Assembly (NCBI GenBank): GCA_951812725.1
Contig: OX638330.1
Location: 682,001 to 746,000 of the forward strand
From: an uncultured Caldilineaceae bacterium
GTDB taxonomy: Bacteria; Chloroflexota; Anaerolineae; Caldilineales; Caldilineaceae
Length of the DNA stretch: 64,000 nt
Reading direction: 5' to 3'
This document shows positions 53,281 through 64,000 of the stretch, piece by piece. The notes below the pieces were generated by a model. It was not told where the DNA came from. It saw only the letters and a program-made list of their open reading frames with translations, and did not search any database. The position numbers and the translations under genes were made by a program. The first letter of the stretch is position 1. Every line of letters begins with the position of its first letter.

Positions 53281-54261
53281 ATGGCGATTCTCGTCTGGAT
53301 TGAACTGAATGAAGGACAAGCAGTGTCCAACTGTTGGGAGCTCCTGGGCAAGGCGAAAGAACTGGGTCGGGAAATGGGCGCCGATGTCGCGGCACTTCTG
53401 ATAGGGAGCGACGTGAATGAAGCTGCCCAGCAGGCACTGGCCTATGGAGCCGACCAGGTCTACGCGGCGACTGATTCCAGCTTGGGAAGCTACCGGCTGC
53501 AGCCATTTGCCGCTATCGCCGAACAGGCGGTCAAACACAGCGGGGCGACAGCCTTTCTCACCAATGCCTCCATTCGCGGGGGTGTGCTGGCTGCTACGGT
53601 CGCGTGCCGCCAGGACGCCGGCATAGCAGCCAACGCGACCGATCTTTGGGTGGAGGAAGGCAAATTGGTGGCGGCCCGCACGATTTATTCGGGCAATATC
53701 AACGCCCGGATTCACTTTGAGAGTCCGCTGGCAGTTGCCAGCGTGCGACCCCGCTCTTTTGCCATGCCGCAGCCGGCGGAGGCCTCGGGAACAGTGGAAA
53801 AGTTGGATGTTGCGCATAGTGAAGATGAAATCCGCCAGAAAGTCACCGATTTTCGCGCGGTGGATGCGGGCGAAGTCAGCCTGACCGATGCCCACATCAT
53901 AGTCTCTGGCGGGCGAGGCGTAGCCGCGGATCCGCCCAAGGGCTTCGAGCTTGTGGGTGAGCTGGCACGGACCCTGGGCGCGGCGCTTGGGGCCAGCCGG
54001 GCCGCGGTCGACGCGGGCTACATTCCATACAAGCACCAAGTAGGGCAGACCGGCAAGACGGTCAGGCCGGATTTATATCTTGCCTGCGGCATCTCCGGCG
54101 CGATCCAACATCTGGCCGGCATGGGGAACAGCAAGATCATCGTCGCCATCAACAAGGACCCGGACGCCCCCATTTTTCAGCGGGCCAAATATGGCATCGT
54201 CGATGATCTGTTCAAGGCGGTCCCGGCGTTGACTGCGGAGTTCCGCAAGCGGCTGAATTGA
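53281..54261 (+). CDS. etfA: Electron transfer flavoprotein alpha subunit
   Basis: A 326-residue ETF alpha subunit. N-terminal ETF domain ([35 protein letters not shown]) and C-terminal FAD-binding domain with [20 protein letters not shown] and [20 protein letters not shown], the family signature. [20 protein letters not shown] follows. The gene ends the acyl-CoA dehydrogenase/ETF unit. Nothing unusual is seen. Confidence 0.95.
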   Translation: MAILVWIELNEGQAVSNCWELLGKAKELGREMGADVAALLIGSDVNEAAQQALAYGADQVYAATDSSLGSYRLQPFAAIAEQAVKHSGATAFLTNASIRGGVLAATVACRQDAGIAANATDLWVEEGKLVAARTIYSGNINARIHFESPLAVASVRPRSFAMPQPAEASGTVEKLDVAHSEDEIRQKVTDFRAVDAGEVSLTDAHIIVSGGRGVAADPPKGFELVGELARTLGAALGASRAAVDAGYIPYKHQVGQTGKTVRPDLYLACGISGAIQHLAGMGNSKIIVAINKDPDAPIFQRAKYGIVDDLFKAVPALTAEFRKRLN

Positions 54262-54510
54262 TACCAAAGCCGTGGGGTAATTAGACCGGGGCGGGCCGTC
54301 TTCACTAGGGTTGATAGGACTGTCTATTTGTGCTTTAGGTGTACGTTGGCGGCAGCCTTGCCTGTTGTGAATCTACCAGGGAGTGCAGTTGGATTCCGTG
54401 CCTGGATCGGAACTCCAATGTCGTTGTTTCGAACTTTCGAGAGACGCTCGCGAAATGCGTGCGCGTTGTCAGGCGTGCTGGAGTGCGCGCCGGCACTGTG
54501 GTGAAGCCAA

Positions 54511-55854
54511 ATGACCGATTACAAAGCCCACTTTCGTTGCTTTCGGGGTTGCGCGGGAATGTATTCCATATTTGAGGTTATCTACACCTGTCCGAAATGC
54601 GGCGGGCTGTTGGAGGTGCAGCACGACACTGAAGCCCTGAGGACGCGCTCCGCAGACGAGTGGAAGGAGCTGTTCGATGACCGCGTCGGTTCCACCGAAT
54701 GGCCCTATGGCAGCGGTGTTTGGGGTAAGAAAGAATGGATCATGCCGACCATTGCTGACGACAACGTGGTCAGTATGTATGAGGGCAACTCCAACCTTTT
54801 TTGGGCCGAGCGGCTGGGGAGGCAGATCGGTCTGTCCGACCTGTGGGTAAAGCTGTGCGGGAACAGTCATACAGGCAGTTTTAAGGATTTGGGTATGACG
54901 GTACTGATCAGTGTCGTTAAGCAGATGCAGGCGGACGGCGTACCGGTTGGGGCGGTTGGCTGCGCCAGTACAGGTGATACAAGCGCAGCGCTGGCCGCAT
55001 ATGCGGCCGCGGCCGGGATCCCGGCCGTTATTTTCCTGCCCGAGGGCAGGGTCAGCCCGGCACAACTGATTCAGCCGATTGCCAATGGCGCCTTTGTACT
55101 TGCCCTCGATACGGACTTTGACGGCTGCATGCGAGTCATTCGAGAAATCACGCAAGACAGCGACAGCGAAGACTCATCCATCTATCTGGCAAACTCGATG
55201 AACTCGTTGCGAATTGAAGGCCAGAAAACGATTGGTATCGAAATCGTGCAGCAGTTCGACTGGGAGATACCCGATTGGATTGTCATCCCCGTTGGCAACC
55301 TGGGTAACATCAGCGCGCTCTACAAAGGGCTGGAGCTGATGTTGGATCTGGGCATCATCAGTCGCCTTCCTCGCCTGGTGGCGGCCCAAGCCGCTAAGGC
55401 CAACCCTTTCTATCTCAGTTATCTGAATGGATTCAGCGAGAAGGTGAGCGTGGAGGCCGATACTACGCTGGCTTCTGCAATTCAAATCGGTGATCCTGTC
55501 AGCTATGAGAAGGCGGTGCAGGCGATTCAGGAGACCGACGGCATTGTCGAGCAGGTTGATGAACACGAGATGGCCGCGGCCGCGGCCATGGCGGACGCCA
55601 CCGGCATGTACACCTGTCCCCATACAGGTACTGCCCTGGCTGCGCTCTTCAAACTACTGCAGCGCAAGGTAATTGGGAGCAACGAACGCGTGATCGTCAT
55701 CAGCACCGCCCATGGCCTTAAGTTTACGCCGTTCAAAGTTGGCTACCACGAGGGCACGCTGACGGAAGTGGAGAGTGACCTTGCCAACCCGCCCGTCTAT
55801 CTGCCTGCTGATGCGGATATCGTGCGGGACGCGATTCAGCGAAAATTATCGTGA
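54511..55854 (+). CDS. thrC: Threonine synthase
   Basis: A 447-residue PLP enzyme converting O-phosphohomoserine to threonine. An N-terminal zinc-ribbon-like segment ([13 protein letters not shown]) precedes the catalytic fold. The PLP lysine lies in [14 protein letters not shown] (Lys of SFKD), followed by [20 protein letters not shown] and [18 protein letters not shown] segments (glycine-rich phosphate loop). A long C-terminus is normal for this clade. The start ATG at 54511 has no strong ribosome-binding site. It stands 250 bp after etfA, so it may have its own promoter. Confidence 0.92.
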   Translation: MTDYKAHFRCFRGCAGMYSIFEVIYTCPKCGGLLEVQHDTEALRTRSADEWKELFDDRVGSTEWPYGSGVWGKKEWIMPTIADDNVVSMYEGNSNLFWAERLGRQIGLSDLWVKLCGNSHTGSFKDLGMTVLISVVKQMQADGVPVGAVGCASTGDTSAALAAYAAAAGIPAVIFLPEGRVSPAQLIQPIANGAFVLALDTDFDGCMRVIREITQDSDSEDSSIYLANSMNSLRIEGQKTIGIEIVQQFDWEIPDWIVIPVGNLGNISALYKGLELMLDLGIISRLPRLVAAQAAKANPFYLSYLNGFSEKVSVEADTTLASAIQIGDPVSYEKAVQAIQETDGIVEQVDEHEMAAAAAMADATGMYTCPHTGTALAALFKLLQRKVIGSNERVIVISTAHGLKFTPFKVGYHEGTLTEVESDLANPPVYLPADADIVRDAIQRKLS

Positions 55855-55939
55855 TCCTGACAGGCCGTGAATTTATTTCCTTTGCGACAGACGACGCGCT
55901 AAGCTACCAGCATCCGACCTGCCTATTCTCGCAAGCGCA

Positions 55940-56752
55940 GTGACCGAGAAGAACAAGGTGACTCCCCTCGACTATAGTCCCACCTCCTTCTCCCAGGGAC
56001 GAATGGACTTTGCCTGGGAGGAGTTGACGGCCATACAACGGGCGCAGCACTACGCCGACTGGCAGGCCGGAAAGGGCCTCATTGGCGGCGACCCCCGGCA
56101 ACGTCCTAATTTCGATGTTCTTCCTTCCTGGGGGATGGACCGACGCTTTGTGCGCGCCCTTGCGCTCAGTGATGCGCGCGCGGCAAATGGCGAACGGTTC
56201 CGCCGGGAAATTGTGGGCGCGCGATCTCTGGAAATTGAGATTGGTTTTGGCCGGGGGGACTTCCTCCTTGACCGCGCCGTGCGCATGCCCGAGCGAATGT
56301 TCATCGGCTTCGAGGTAAGAACCAAGGCCGTGCGCCTGACGCTGCGCCGCCTGGAGAAACGGGGTTTGGAGAATCTGTGGCTTAGCGACGATGATGCCAG
56401 AGTGGGTCTGCCGCATGCTATCCCGGACAGCAGAGTGGATGCGATTCATGTGCTCTTCCCCGACCCCTGGTGGAAGGCGCAGCACAAGGTAAAGCGCCTG
56501 TTTTCTCCTCCATTCGTCGATCTGTTGGCCTCCAAAATACGTTCGGGCGGTTTTTTGCACGTAAAGAGTGACGTGGAGCAGTACTGCGAAATGGTGCGCT
56601 ACCTGCTGTCCCAACACTCCTCGTTTTGTGATCACAGCCCGGAAGGGGCCGCCCGGATCGGGCCATACCTTCCAACACACCGGGAACACTGGTGCCGGGA
56701 AAACGGGATGCCGGTGTGGGCCTGCTATTTTGCCAGGCGAGACGAACGGTAG
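55940..56752 (+). CDS. trmB: tRNA (guanine-N7-)-methyltransferase
   Basis: A 270-residue TrmB-family SAM methyltransferase making m7G46 in tRNA. GTG start at 55940. Motifs: [20 protein letters not shown] (SAM motif I), [20 protein letters not shown], and the family hallmark [19 protein letters not shown]. The N-terminal 80 residues form an extension beyond the minimal enzyme, with [18 protein letters not shown]. It follows thrC by 85 bp. Confidence 0.93.
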   Translation: MTEKNKVTPLDYSPTSFSQGRMDFAWEELTAIQRAQHYADWQAGKGLIGGDPRQRPNFDVLPSWGMDRRFVRALALSDARAANGERFRREIVGARSLEIEIGFGRGDFLLDRAVRMPERMFIGFEVRTKAVRLTLRRLEKRGLENLWLSDDDARVGLPHAIPDSRVDAIHVLFPDPWWKAQHKVKRLFSPPFVDLLASKIRSGGFLHVKSDVEQYCEMVRYLLSQHSSFCDHSPEGAARIGPYLPTHREHWCRENGMPVWACYFARRDER

Positions 56753-56845
56753 GGAAATGTCTGGGAGGAAGTGTTGGCTCAGCCGCGCGGCAGCACCAGA
56801 GTTGACTACATCGGTTGAATTGACAGGTCAAGCGGGGTCGCGAAA

Positions 56846-57370
56846 TCAGCGGTTATGGGCGAGGTGAATTTGCTGGCGAAGTTCGCGGCGGGCGGTGTTC
56901 AGGTTTTCCTTAATTTTGAAGAAGACCGCCTCGGTTACATCCATTTCCTGCGAGATCAAGAGCGCTTCAAGGGTTTCGACCACGCGCAGCACTTTGGCTT
57001 CCAATAGTTCGACAGTGGTCGCGTAGAGTGACTCGGGCAAAAAGTAGAGCAGGATAACCAGACCCCACATTCCGAACGCCAGAATTCTGTTTCCACCCAC
57101 ACTGACCTGCTCGCGCAGCAGAAACATCGACAAAAGCCAAAGGACGACGGTTGCCGCCATCAGATCATAGCGGGTGATTGGTCGGGCCGCGCTGATGTCC
57201 TGCACGCCGGCGGCCAACTGGTCATATGTTTTGAGACGCGCCAACCACAGGTTGAATTGCCGACACTGCTGGCGGTTGACCCTGCTCTGATCAAAGAGGG
57301 CAAGCTCCAGCGCCCGTTCGCGGCATTGGTTGGCTAACTCATAGAACTCTTTGCGGGTCAGTTCTGCCAT
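56846..57370 (-). CDS. Hypothetical two-helix membrane protein
   Basis: A 174-residue protein with a charged helical N-terminus (residues 1-65) and two adjacent membrane helices (about 70-88, ATVVLWLLSMFL, and 100-118, FGMWGLVILLYFL). A charged C-terminal helix follows, possibly coiled (about 125-174; FFKIKENLNTARRELRQQIH). No family was recognised. It stands downstream of the UbiA-like gene on the same strand, 192 bp apart. Confidence 0.6.
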   Translation of the reverse strand: MAELTRKEFYELANQCRERALELALFDQSRVNRQQCRQFNLWLARLKTYDQLAAGVQDISAARPITRYDLMAATVVLWLLSMFLLREQVSVGGNRILAFGMWGLVILLYFLPESLYATTVELLEAKVLRVVETLEALLISQEMDVTEAVFFKIKENLNTARRELRQQIHLAHNR

Positions 57371-57562
57371 GAATCGAGTCCGCTAGATGCGCGGGACGGG
57401 CCTGTCGCCGCACCAGGAGGCAGGCAATGGGGCGCTGACCTTCTGGCAATCGAGCTACAGTGCCCGGTGAGAATGGGGCCTCCTGACAAAGGCACCGGAA
57501 GGGCAATGCTGCACGGCCAACTCGGGACTTTCCAGCGGATGCTGCGTACAGTCGTTGCCCGA

Positions 57563-58594
57563 TCAGGTGAGCCACAGGGGCATAAGCCACAACAACCCAG
57601 CCAAAATCACTGCGTTTACCGTGTTCTCTGCGGTAGCAATTCCGGCCTGTCTGGAGAACGGCCATACCCGTGCACGTGCGAATGCACGTAGGAAGAGGGG
57701 GAATGCTCCCAGCACGAGAATAGTCCACACCGGTACAGCGCCGGTCGCTATCAGCAGCAGCAGAACGATAAACGCGGCTATGGCAAGTATCGCAGCAACG
57801 TCCAGGCCGCGTTCGGGTCCGAACACAACCGCCAAAGTACGTCTCCGCAGACGCCAGTCACGGTGCCAACTGTAGAAACTGTAGGATTGGTAGGCCAGCC
57901 AGGCGAATGTTGCCGGCGCGAAGGCTATCCACAAGATCTGGCGCGTGACTGTGCCGGTCAGTACAAAGTAGGTTCCGACCAGAGGGGTGACGCCCACACC
58001 CAGCCAGTAGGCAAGGTCGCCGAGCCACCAGAATCTGCGGGCGTAGCGTACGACCGACCACAGTGATACGCTGCACATCAGGCCGCTGATCAGCGCAAAA
58101 AACCAGATTGGCCAGCCGATGAAGATACCGAGCCACAACGCTGCCAGCGCATAAATGGTCCCCGACATCAGCGCGAGGCTAAGGAAAGTTTTCGGCTGCA
58201 ACAGGCCATGCTGCATCCAGTCGTAGCCATCGTAGAGACCGCCATGCGCCTGCCGCTGAGGATTGCGCTCGTTCGCGGGTGTAGCGTTCAGTCCCTCGTT
58301 GCGAACATGGCGCATGTAGTCGACATATGCGCCCAGGTAATTGCAGGCCAGCGCCAGAGCGCCGAAGCTGAACAGCAAGACCAGCGCCCACCAGATGCTG
58401 ATCGTTCCGACTTGCCAGTGGGCGGCAGCCGCTCCCCACAATACGGGCGTAAGTAGGGCAGGCAACGCCCGCAGCCGCCCCATTTGGGCGATCACTCTGA
58501 GGTAACCGACACCTTTTGTGCCGACGCGTGCCTGCTGGGTCGGTGCAGTGTCTGCTCTGCTACGGCGCAGTTCGGAAGGAAGTCGGTTAAACAT
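57563..58594 (-). CDS. UbiA-superfamily prenyltransferase-like membrane protein with degenerate motifs
   Basis: A 343-residue protein with about eight hydrophobic helices. The N-terminal RALPALLTPVLWGAA matches the MenA/UbiA start. The first Asp-rich motif region reads ALACNYLGAYVDYMRH and the second SYSFYSWHRDWRLRRRTLAV, where RRTLAVVFG aligns with the K-R-T-L-A-V of MenA. But most of the magnesium-binding aspartates of N-D-x-x-D-x-x-x-D and D-x-x-x-D are missing. It may be an inactive homologue, use another chemistry, or be a true but divergent MenA. A menG gene is elsewhere in the window (41757). Confidence 0.72.
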   Translation of the reverse strand: MFNRLPSELRRSRADTAPTQQARVGTKGVGYLRVIAQMGRLRALPALLTPVLWGAAAAHWQVGTISIWWALVLLFSFGALALACNYLGAYVDYMRHVRNEGLNATPANERNPQRQAHGGLYDGYDWMQHGLLQPKTFLSLALMSGTIYALAALWLGIFIGWPIWFFALISGLMCSVSLWSVVRYARRFWWLGDLAYWLGVGVTPLVGTYFVLTGTVTRQILWIAFAPATFAWLAYQSYSFYSWHRDWRLRRRTLAVVFGPERGLDVAAILAIAAFIVLLLLIATGAVPVWTILVLGAFPLFLRAFARARVWPFSRQAGIATAENTVNAVILAGLLWLMPLWLT

Positions 58595-58941
58595 TTCTCG
58601 TTTATGAACAACTACACGCTAACGTTTCTCCATTCTAGCAGCTAAGTCCGATATGCTCAACCAAGTCAGTTGAGGGCCGGGGCGACCTGCTGTGGATGGC
58701 GGGAGGCGGCTGGAGAACAACACTGCGAAGGCGGGGCGTGCTGTTGGAAGGAGGCGTTGCGGGGGGGGTGTCCCCCGCACAAGGGAGGGCCGAAGGCCCG
58801 ACCGCCCAATATACATGCATCAACAGCTGGCGATGCCAGCGAAAAGCCAGGAGTTTTGGGCGACCGCTAGCTTTCCGAGCTGCGAACCGGGCGTCGACGC
58901 GCTTCAAAGACAGGCGTGAGTGCGGAACAGCAGGAAGTAAA
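58595..58941. other. Intergenic region containing repeat copy C
   Basis: The 347-bp gap between the UbiA-like and GT39-like genes. It holds copy C of the dispersed repeat and no supported gene. Confidence 0.55.
58749..58810. repeat. Dispersed hairpin repeat, copy C
   Basis: The shortest copy, core only: GGAGGCGTTGCGGGGGGGG, CCCCCGCACAAGGGAGGG, CCGAAGGCCCGACCGCCCA. The GGGCCGAAGGCCC hairpin is identical to copy B. The downstream part shared by A and B is absent. Confidence 0.72.
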
Positions 58942-60785
<1,844 letters not shown>

Positions 60786-60789
<4 letters not shown>

Positions 60790-62078
60790 TCTACGATCAG
60801 TTCCAATTCGCTGGCGTAAGATTCGTAGTTCCAACCGCTGGCATAGAGCCTGATGCTATTGATGTGGACGGGTCGGGTCGCTTCCAACTCTTCCATCAGA
60901 TTGGCTGATTCATAGCTATGCCAGATGAAGAGAGGAACCTGTTGGCCGCCAAACAGCTGATAGTCCGGTCTTGGTTCCATGTTAAAGAAGCCATAGCCCC
61001 ACCTTAATTCCTTGCCGTATTTGTCGGTATAGGTCATTTCAATGCGCAATGGAAACTCGGAGCTCAGTTCGCCGGCGCCTGCCAAAGTCTGCCAAATCAG
61101 ATTGACGTCCAGTTTTACGACCAGAGAGTCATAGCTATGCACATCCAGGTCGACGACTTGGCGAATACCGATTTCGGTATGAAGTTGGTCTGGGCCTCTG
61201 TAGAAAAAGCGGGCAACGTGACGGCCGTCCTTCTCAAGGAATTCAACGGTGCCCGGCGTTACATGCTCCGGCGTGTAGCTTTCCCATACTTCTTCTAATG
61301 GCCTAGTGAATGCGCTGTCCTGCAGGAGGTTGTGAACGGCCGGAACCGCTGGCAAAATTGTCCCGTCCGCTTGCATCCAAGTCCGCAGTCCTGGTTCAAC
61401 CTCCACGGGCTCCAGGCCCGGCAGTAAGAGACTAGCAACACCCTGTTTCACCACCACTTCGCTATTCTCGGCGTTGACAAAAAAGGCATAGTTTCCTTCC
61501 TCCAAGTGGGCCTCGCCATGCGGGGTCTCGATCTGGACTTCAACCGGTCGATCCAATGCGCTTCTCGTGAAAAGCCGCACCTGTCCCTCACGAAGGCGAA
61601 TACGTACGGAATAGGGTTGATTGCTGCCGGCAAAGTAAGGCCGCCGGCTGCGCACAATTTCGAGTGACGTTTCCGGATAGAGGAGGATGGTTCCCAAGAG
61701 ATCATCGCCCTGGCTTCCTGCGGGGAGGCCCAATACACCTTGGGTAGCCGCGCCGGTTGTTTCCAGCCGGCTGCCCTCGTTGATGCCATCACGTCTGTCG
61801 GTGAGAGCAATGGGCTGGTCAGAAAGCGGCAGGTAGAGGAGGGCGGTACCTAGTGTAGTCTCGAATTGGAGAGATTGTTTAACTGCGGCTGAATGGTAAA
61901 GTGCCCGAATGGCCAAAGGAATGCCCGTCAACAGGACAAGAAAGATGGTAAAAGAAAGCAGTATGACAATCCAGGCTGCGCGCTCCGGGCGTTCACGCCA
62001 GCGAGGCATAGGATGTGATTGAGCGGACGGCGCCGCGTCAACTGGGGCGCCCGGCGATACCGAAGGTTCCGCCGTCAT
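60786..62078 (-). CDS. Membrane-anchored protein with FecR-like domain
   Basis: A 430-residue protein with one N-terminal membrane helix (about 36-58, WIVILLSFTIFLVLLTGIPL) after a proline- and alanine-rich cytoplasmic tail. The extracytoplasmic part includes a FecR-like region (about 150-240; VQIETPHGEAHLEEGNYAFF, SEVVVKQGVASLLL). A jelly-roll-like C-terminal region follows, with EIGIRQVVDLDVHSYDSLVV. FecR domains usually transmit signals to sigma factors, but no sigma gene is nearby, so a structural or sugar-binding role is equally possible. The gene overlaps both neighbours (TAATG with the TPR gene, ATGA with the GT39-like gene), so all three are probably one operon. Confidence 0.7.
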
Positions 62079-62713
62079 TATTGCTTTTCCTCTCCATTCC
62101 GGTCCGGTGGGCGTCCGTTGGGACGTTGGGCCGCACTGGAGCGATCGTGCGGGGCGAGACCTTGCTTTTTCTCGCGTTCTATTTCTACTAACAGGTGACT
62201 GAGTTTTTCCATCCAGTAGCGGGCATCGCGGTCATTGGGGTTGATCTCCAAGGCCCGCTGGAACATGGCGGACGACCGGCTCAGGTTTCCCTGCTGTTTA
62301 TAGATCAACCCCAAATGGTAGTGAACATTGGGTGTGCTGGGATCGAGCCAGAGCGCTTTTTCGTAGGCGGCGATGGCCCTTTTCTGGTGTTTTGGACCGG
62401 AAGTTTCCAGTCGGCCCAGATGGGCGGCTGCCAGATTTGTCCACAGCAGCACGTTTTCGGGCGAGATGTCGACTGCCCTTTTGAGCACTTTGACGGCTTG
62501 CGACCACTTTCGTTGCAGGATCAGGGCGCCGCCCAGATTAATAGCGATATCGGGGTCGTTGGGCAGGTTTGCCCGCAGCGGTTCAAGCACGGCGATAGCT
62601 TCCCCGGGCCGGTTGGCCCGCAACAGACGGGCGCTTTCATTGAGAATTGTGCGGTAGTCGGCGGCAGAACCGCGACTTTCAGAAGGGGTTTGGTTCGGGT
62701 CGCTCTCGGTCAT
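62078..62713 (-). CDS. TPR-repeat protein
   Basis: A 211-residue tetratricopeptide protein from ATG 62713 (MTESDPNQ). At least three to four TPRs: LLRANRPGEAIAVLEPLRAN, NLGGALILQRKWSQAVKVLK, ANLAAAHLGRL..AIAAYEKAL, and HYHLGLIYKQQGNLSRSSAM. No signal or membrane segment. Its stop overlaps the start of the FecR-like gene by one base (TAATG). It probably scaffolds protein-protein contacts for the membrane partners encoded downstream. Confidence 0.83.
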   Translation of the reverse strand: MTESDPNQTPSESRGSAADYRTILNESARLLRANRPGEAIAVLEPLRANLPNDPDIAINLGGALILQRKWSQAVKVLKRAVDISPENVLLWTNLAAAHLGRLETSGPKHQKRAIAAYEKALWLDPSTPNVHYHLGLIYKQQGNLSRSSAMFQRALEINPNDRDARYWMEKLSHLLVEIEREKKQGLAPHDRSSAAQRPNGRPPDRNGEEKQ

Positions 62714-62778
62714 TGGTTTCCAGGTTCTTTCACGCGCAATGAATATCCCGGCATAAGAGTCTGGCAGGCACAAGTTAT

Positions 62779-63144
62779 TCAGCGTGGATCTGCCTGTGCG
62801 GACGCTGCCCCGGGGTCGTCAGCGTCCGCGTCTAAATTGTGAAAAACCTCATACTCGTCCAATGTGGGCGCAAAGAACTCGATCACGAATTCGTTGGGCA
62901 GCCCCATCGGGAGAACCAGTTCACTAAGCAGCGCGTGCACGAACATTCGTCTTCTCTCGGGATTCATGCGCTGTGAAGCCATGTCCCACAGAAGGATGGT
63001 CCCGTAGGTTCCCTCGCCTGTGTAATGAAGATCGAGTTTCCCGATTGTGATGGGTTGATCTTCGACATCTGTCTGGGCCAAGTCAAAAAGTGCGTACTGT
63101 TCGGAACTGTGTGTGCGCACTAAGCGCTTGAGCTTCAGATTCAC
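62779..63144 (-). CDS. Small hypothetical protein
   Basis: A 121-residue protein. The GTG at 63144 is chosen because it overlaps the HEAT-repeat gene's stop (GTGA) and has GGGAGG just upstream; a TTG at 63156 shares the frame. Sequence: an N-terminal basic part (NLKLKRLVRTHSSEQYALFD), then DLHYTGEGTYGTILLW, and an acidic tail. No family was recognised. The tight overlap suggests a partner of the HEAT-repeat protein. Confidence 0.6.
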   Translation of the reverse strand: MNLKLKRLVRTHSSEQYALFDLAQTDVEDQPITIGKLDLHYTGEGTYGTILLWDMASQRMNPERRRMFVHALLSELVLPMGLPNEFVIEFFAPTLDEYEVFHNLDADADDPGAASAQADPR

Positions 63145-64000
63145 CACGCCTCCCAATCATCTGCTTCATCTTCCCAGTTTTTCTGGGATTCATCAAACAA
63201 CGGGGCTCCTTGGGTATCGCCATAGAAGAGGGTCTCTTCGAGAGCATCTGCGGCCGCTTTGGCTTCATCGGCGTCGTCGCTGTCGCTCATGGTGTTTAGC
63301 ATCTCTTTTGCCTGTCGACCGCCCAGCCGGCCCAAAGCGAAAATCGCAGCCAGCCGGACCGGTTTGCTATCGTCGGACAGCAGCGCGATCAGGTTTTCGA
63401 GCGCGTCACTGGCTTCAAGTTCGCCGCAGGCTCGCGCCGCGGCTGCTCTCATTTCCGGCTCTGGGCTATCCAGTTCGGTCTGGGCAGTGGAGCGCCAGCG
63501 TACATCTGCGCTGCGTCCCATAGCCCGTAACGAGGCCACTTGCATTTCATCAAAGGGGGAATAATAGCAGTCTTCGATCAGCTCTCGAATGCCGGTTTCG
63601 CCGGAGAAGGCGATGCTTTCCAGGGCGTTGACCTGGACGTTGAGCGGCTCTGTATCGGCGTGCAATACGGCTAACAGGGCATCCTCGGCGCGCATTGCCA
63701 ACGCCGGCGAGAGTTCGTCAAGCTCACCTGCCAGAACAAACGCGCCCAGGGCCTGGGCGGCGGCTGCGCGCACTGTGTCGTAGGGGTCGTTATTCAAAAT
63801 GTGAATCAAGGGACCGACAAGATCTGCATCTCTATCCTCCCACAGGCCGGAGATGGCAAGGATGCGCACATCGGGCAGCGGGTCTGTCAGGGCCAGACGC
63901 AGCAGCCGGCCCAGTTGCACATGCAAATTGGCGAAGCTCTCTTCTACGAGCGAATGTACAGCATGGAGCCGGCGTGCGTCGCTGATCGTTGACCAGGCCT
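63141..64000 (-). CDS. HEAT-repeat protein, N-terminus cut off by window edge
   Basis: The frame is open from 63141 to the right edge, so the N-terminus is missing; a TTG at 63926 is not needed as a start. About 286 codons are visible. HEAT-type repeats are clear: LALTDPLPDVRILAISGLWE, DPYDTVRAAAAQALGAF, SPEPEMRAAAARACGELE, DDSKPVRLAAIFALGRLGG. These form a helical scaffold for protein contacts. The acidic C-terminus (NWEDEADDWEAW) ends at a TGA that overlaps the next gene by 4 bp. The TPR, HEAT, FecR-like and GT39-like genes form one compact minus-strand group. Confidence 0.85.
   Translation of the reverse strand, partial: AWSTISDARRLHAVHSLVEESFANLHVQLGRLLRLALTDPLPDVRILAISGLWEDRDADLVGPLIHILNNDPYDTVRAAAAQALGAFVLAGELDELSPALAMRAEDALLAVLHADTEPLNVQVNALESIAFSGETGIRELIEDCYYSPFDEMQVASLRAMGRSADVRWRSTAQTELDSPEPEMRAAAARACGELEASDALENLIALLSDDSKPVRLAAIFALGRLGGRQAKEMLNTMSDSDDADEAKAAADALEETLFYGDTQGAPLFDESQKNWEDEADDWEAW

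Overview
The window reads as ordinary chromosomal sequence of a high-GC bacterium, most likely a member of the Chloroflexota (Anaerolineae/Caldilineales type). This is inferred from gene content and style: twin-arginine plus lipobox solute-binding proteins, a Yip1-family membrane protein, many xylose-isomerase-like epimerases and dehydrogenases, menaquinone-type genes, and large propeller and P-loop ATPase proteins. No rRNA, tRNA or CRISPR array was seen. Two genes run off the window edges: a minus-strand gene at 1-1226 lacks its C-terminus and a HEAT-repeat gene at 63141-64000 lacks its N-terminus.

Region 1 (about 1-35.6 kb) is accessory carbohydrate and organic-acid catabolism. It holds a minus-strand peptide/nickel-type ABC importer (binding protein and two permeases, no ATPase) with two Asp-box sialidase-fold proteins. 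A plus-strand run follows, starting at a good promoter at 8240: two sugar-phosphate-isomerase-like proteins, an SDR dehydrogenase, two D-2-hydroxyacid dehydrogenases and an HpcH/HpaI aldolase. Further along are a minus-strand amidohydrolase, epimerase and isomerase cluster, then an SDR, an M24 peptidase and an FtsX-like permease. Last comes a sugar-type ABC importer (binding protein and two permeases, again no ATPase) with a third sialidase-fold protein and a Gfo/Idh/MocA dehydrogenase. The layout suggests import and stepwise oxidation, isomerisation and retro-aldol cleavage of unusual sugars or sugar acids. The substrate is unknown.

This region shows repeated rearrangement: a frameshifted 5' copy of one dehydrogenase (8414), a three-fold tandem 134-bp repeat that multiplies the leader and first codons of an epimerase gene (10870-11271), a 42-codon stub resembling the start of a phytanoyl-CoA dioxygenase (12114), and an AT-richer island (about 15.3-20.3 kb). 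The island carries Yip1, a broken two-helix membrane protein, an orphan membrane-anchored protein, and an IS630 element with an IS982 element inserted in its right end.

Region 2 (about 35.6-50.7 kb) holds a cupin and a GcvT-like protein, then an operon from a strong promoter at 36899. The operon encodes an extracytoplasmic propeller sensor fused through a membrane helix to a cytoplasmic P-loop ATPase, a second soluble ATPase, a MenG/UbiE methyltransferase and another methyltransferase. This sensor/ATPase pair is the best candidate for an undescribed system. A class A penicillin-binding protein, SurE, a PH-like/DUF1648 membrane protein, a family 2 glycosyltransferase and a CPBP protease follow.

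Region 3 (about 50.9-64 kb) is mostly core metabolism. An apparent attenuator leader (three mutually exclusive hairpins) precedes acyl-CoA dehydrogenase, etfB and etfA; threonine synthase and TrmB follow. On the minus strand are a UbiA-like prenyltransferase with degenerate motifs and a tightly overlapping set: HEAT-repeat protein, small protein, TPR protein, FecR-like membrane protein and GT39-like glycosyltransferase. A hairpin-forming intergenic repeat occurs three times in the window (10.7, 43.7 and 58.7 kb).
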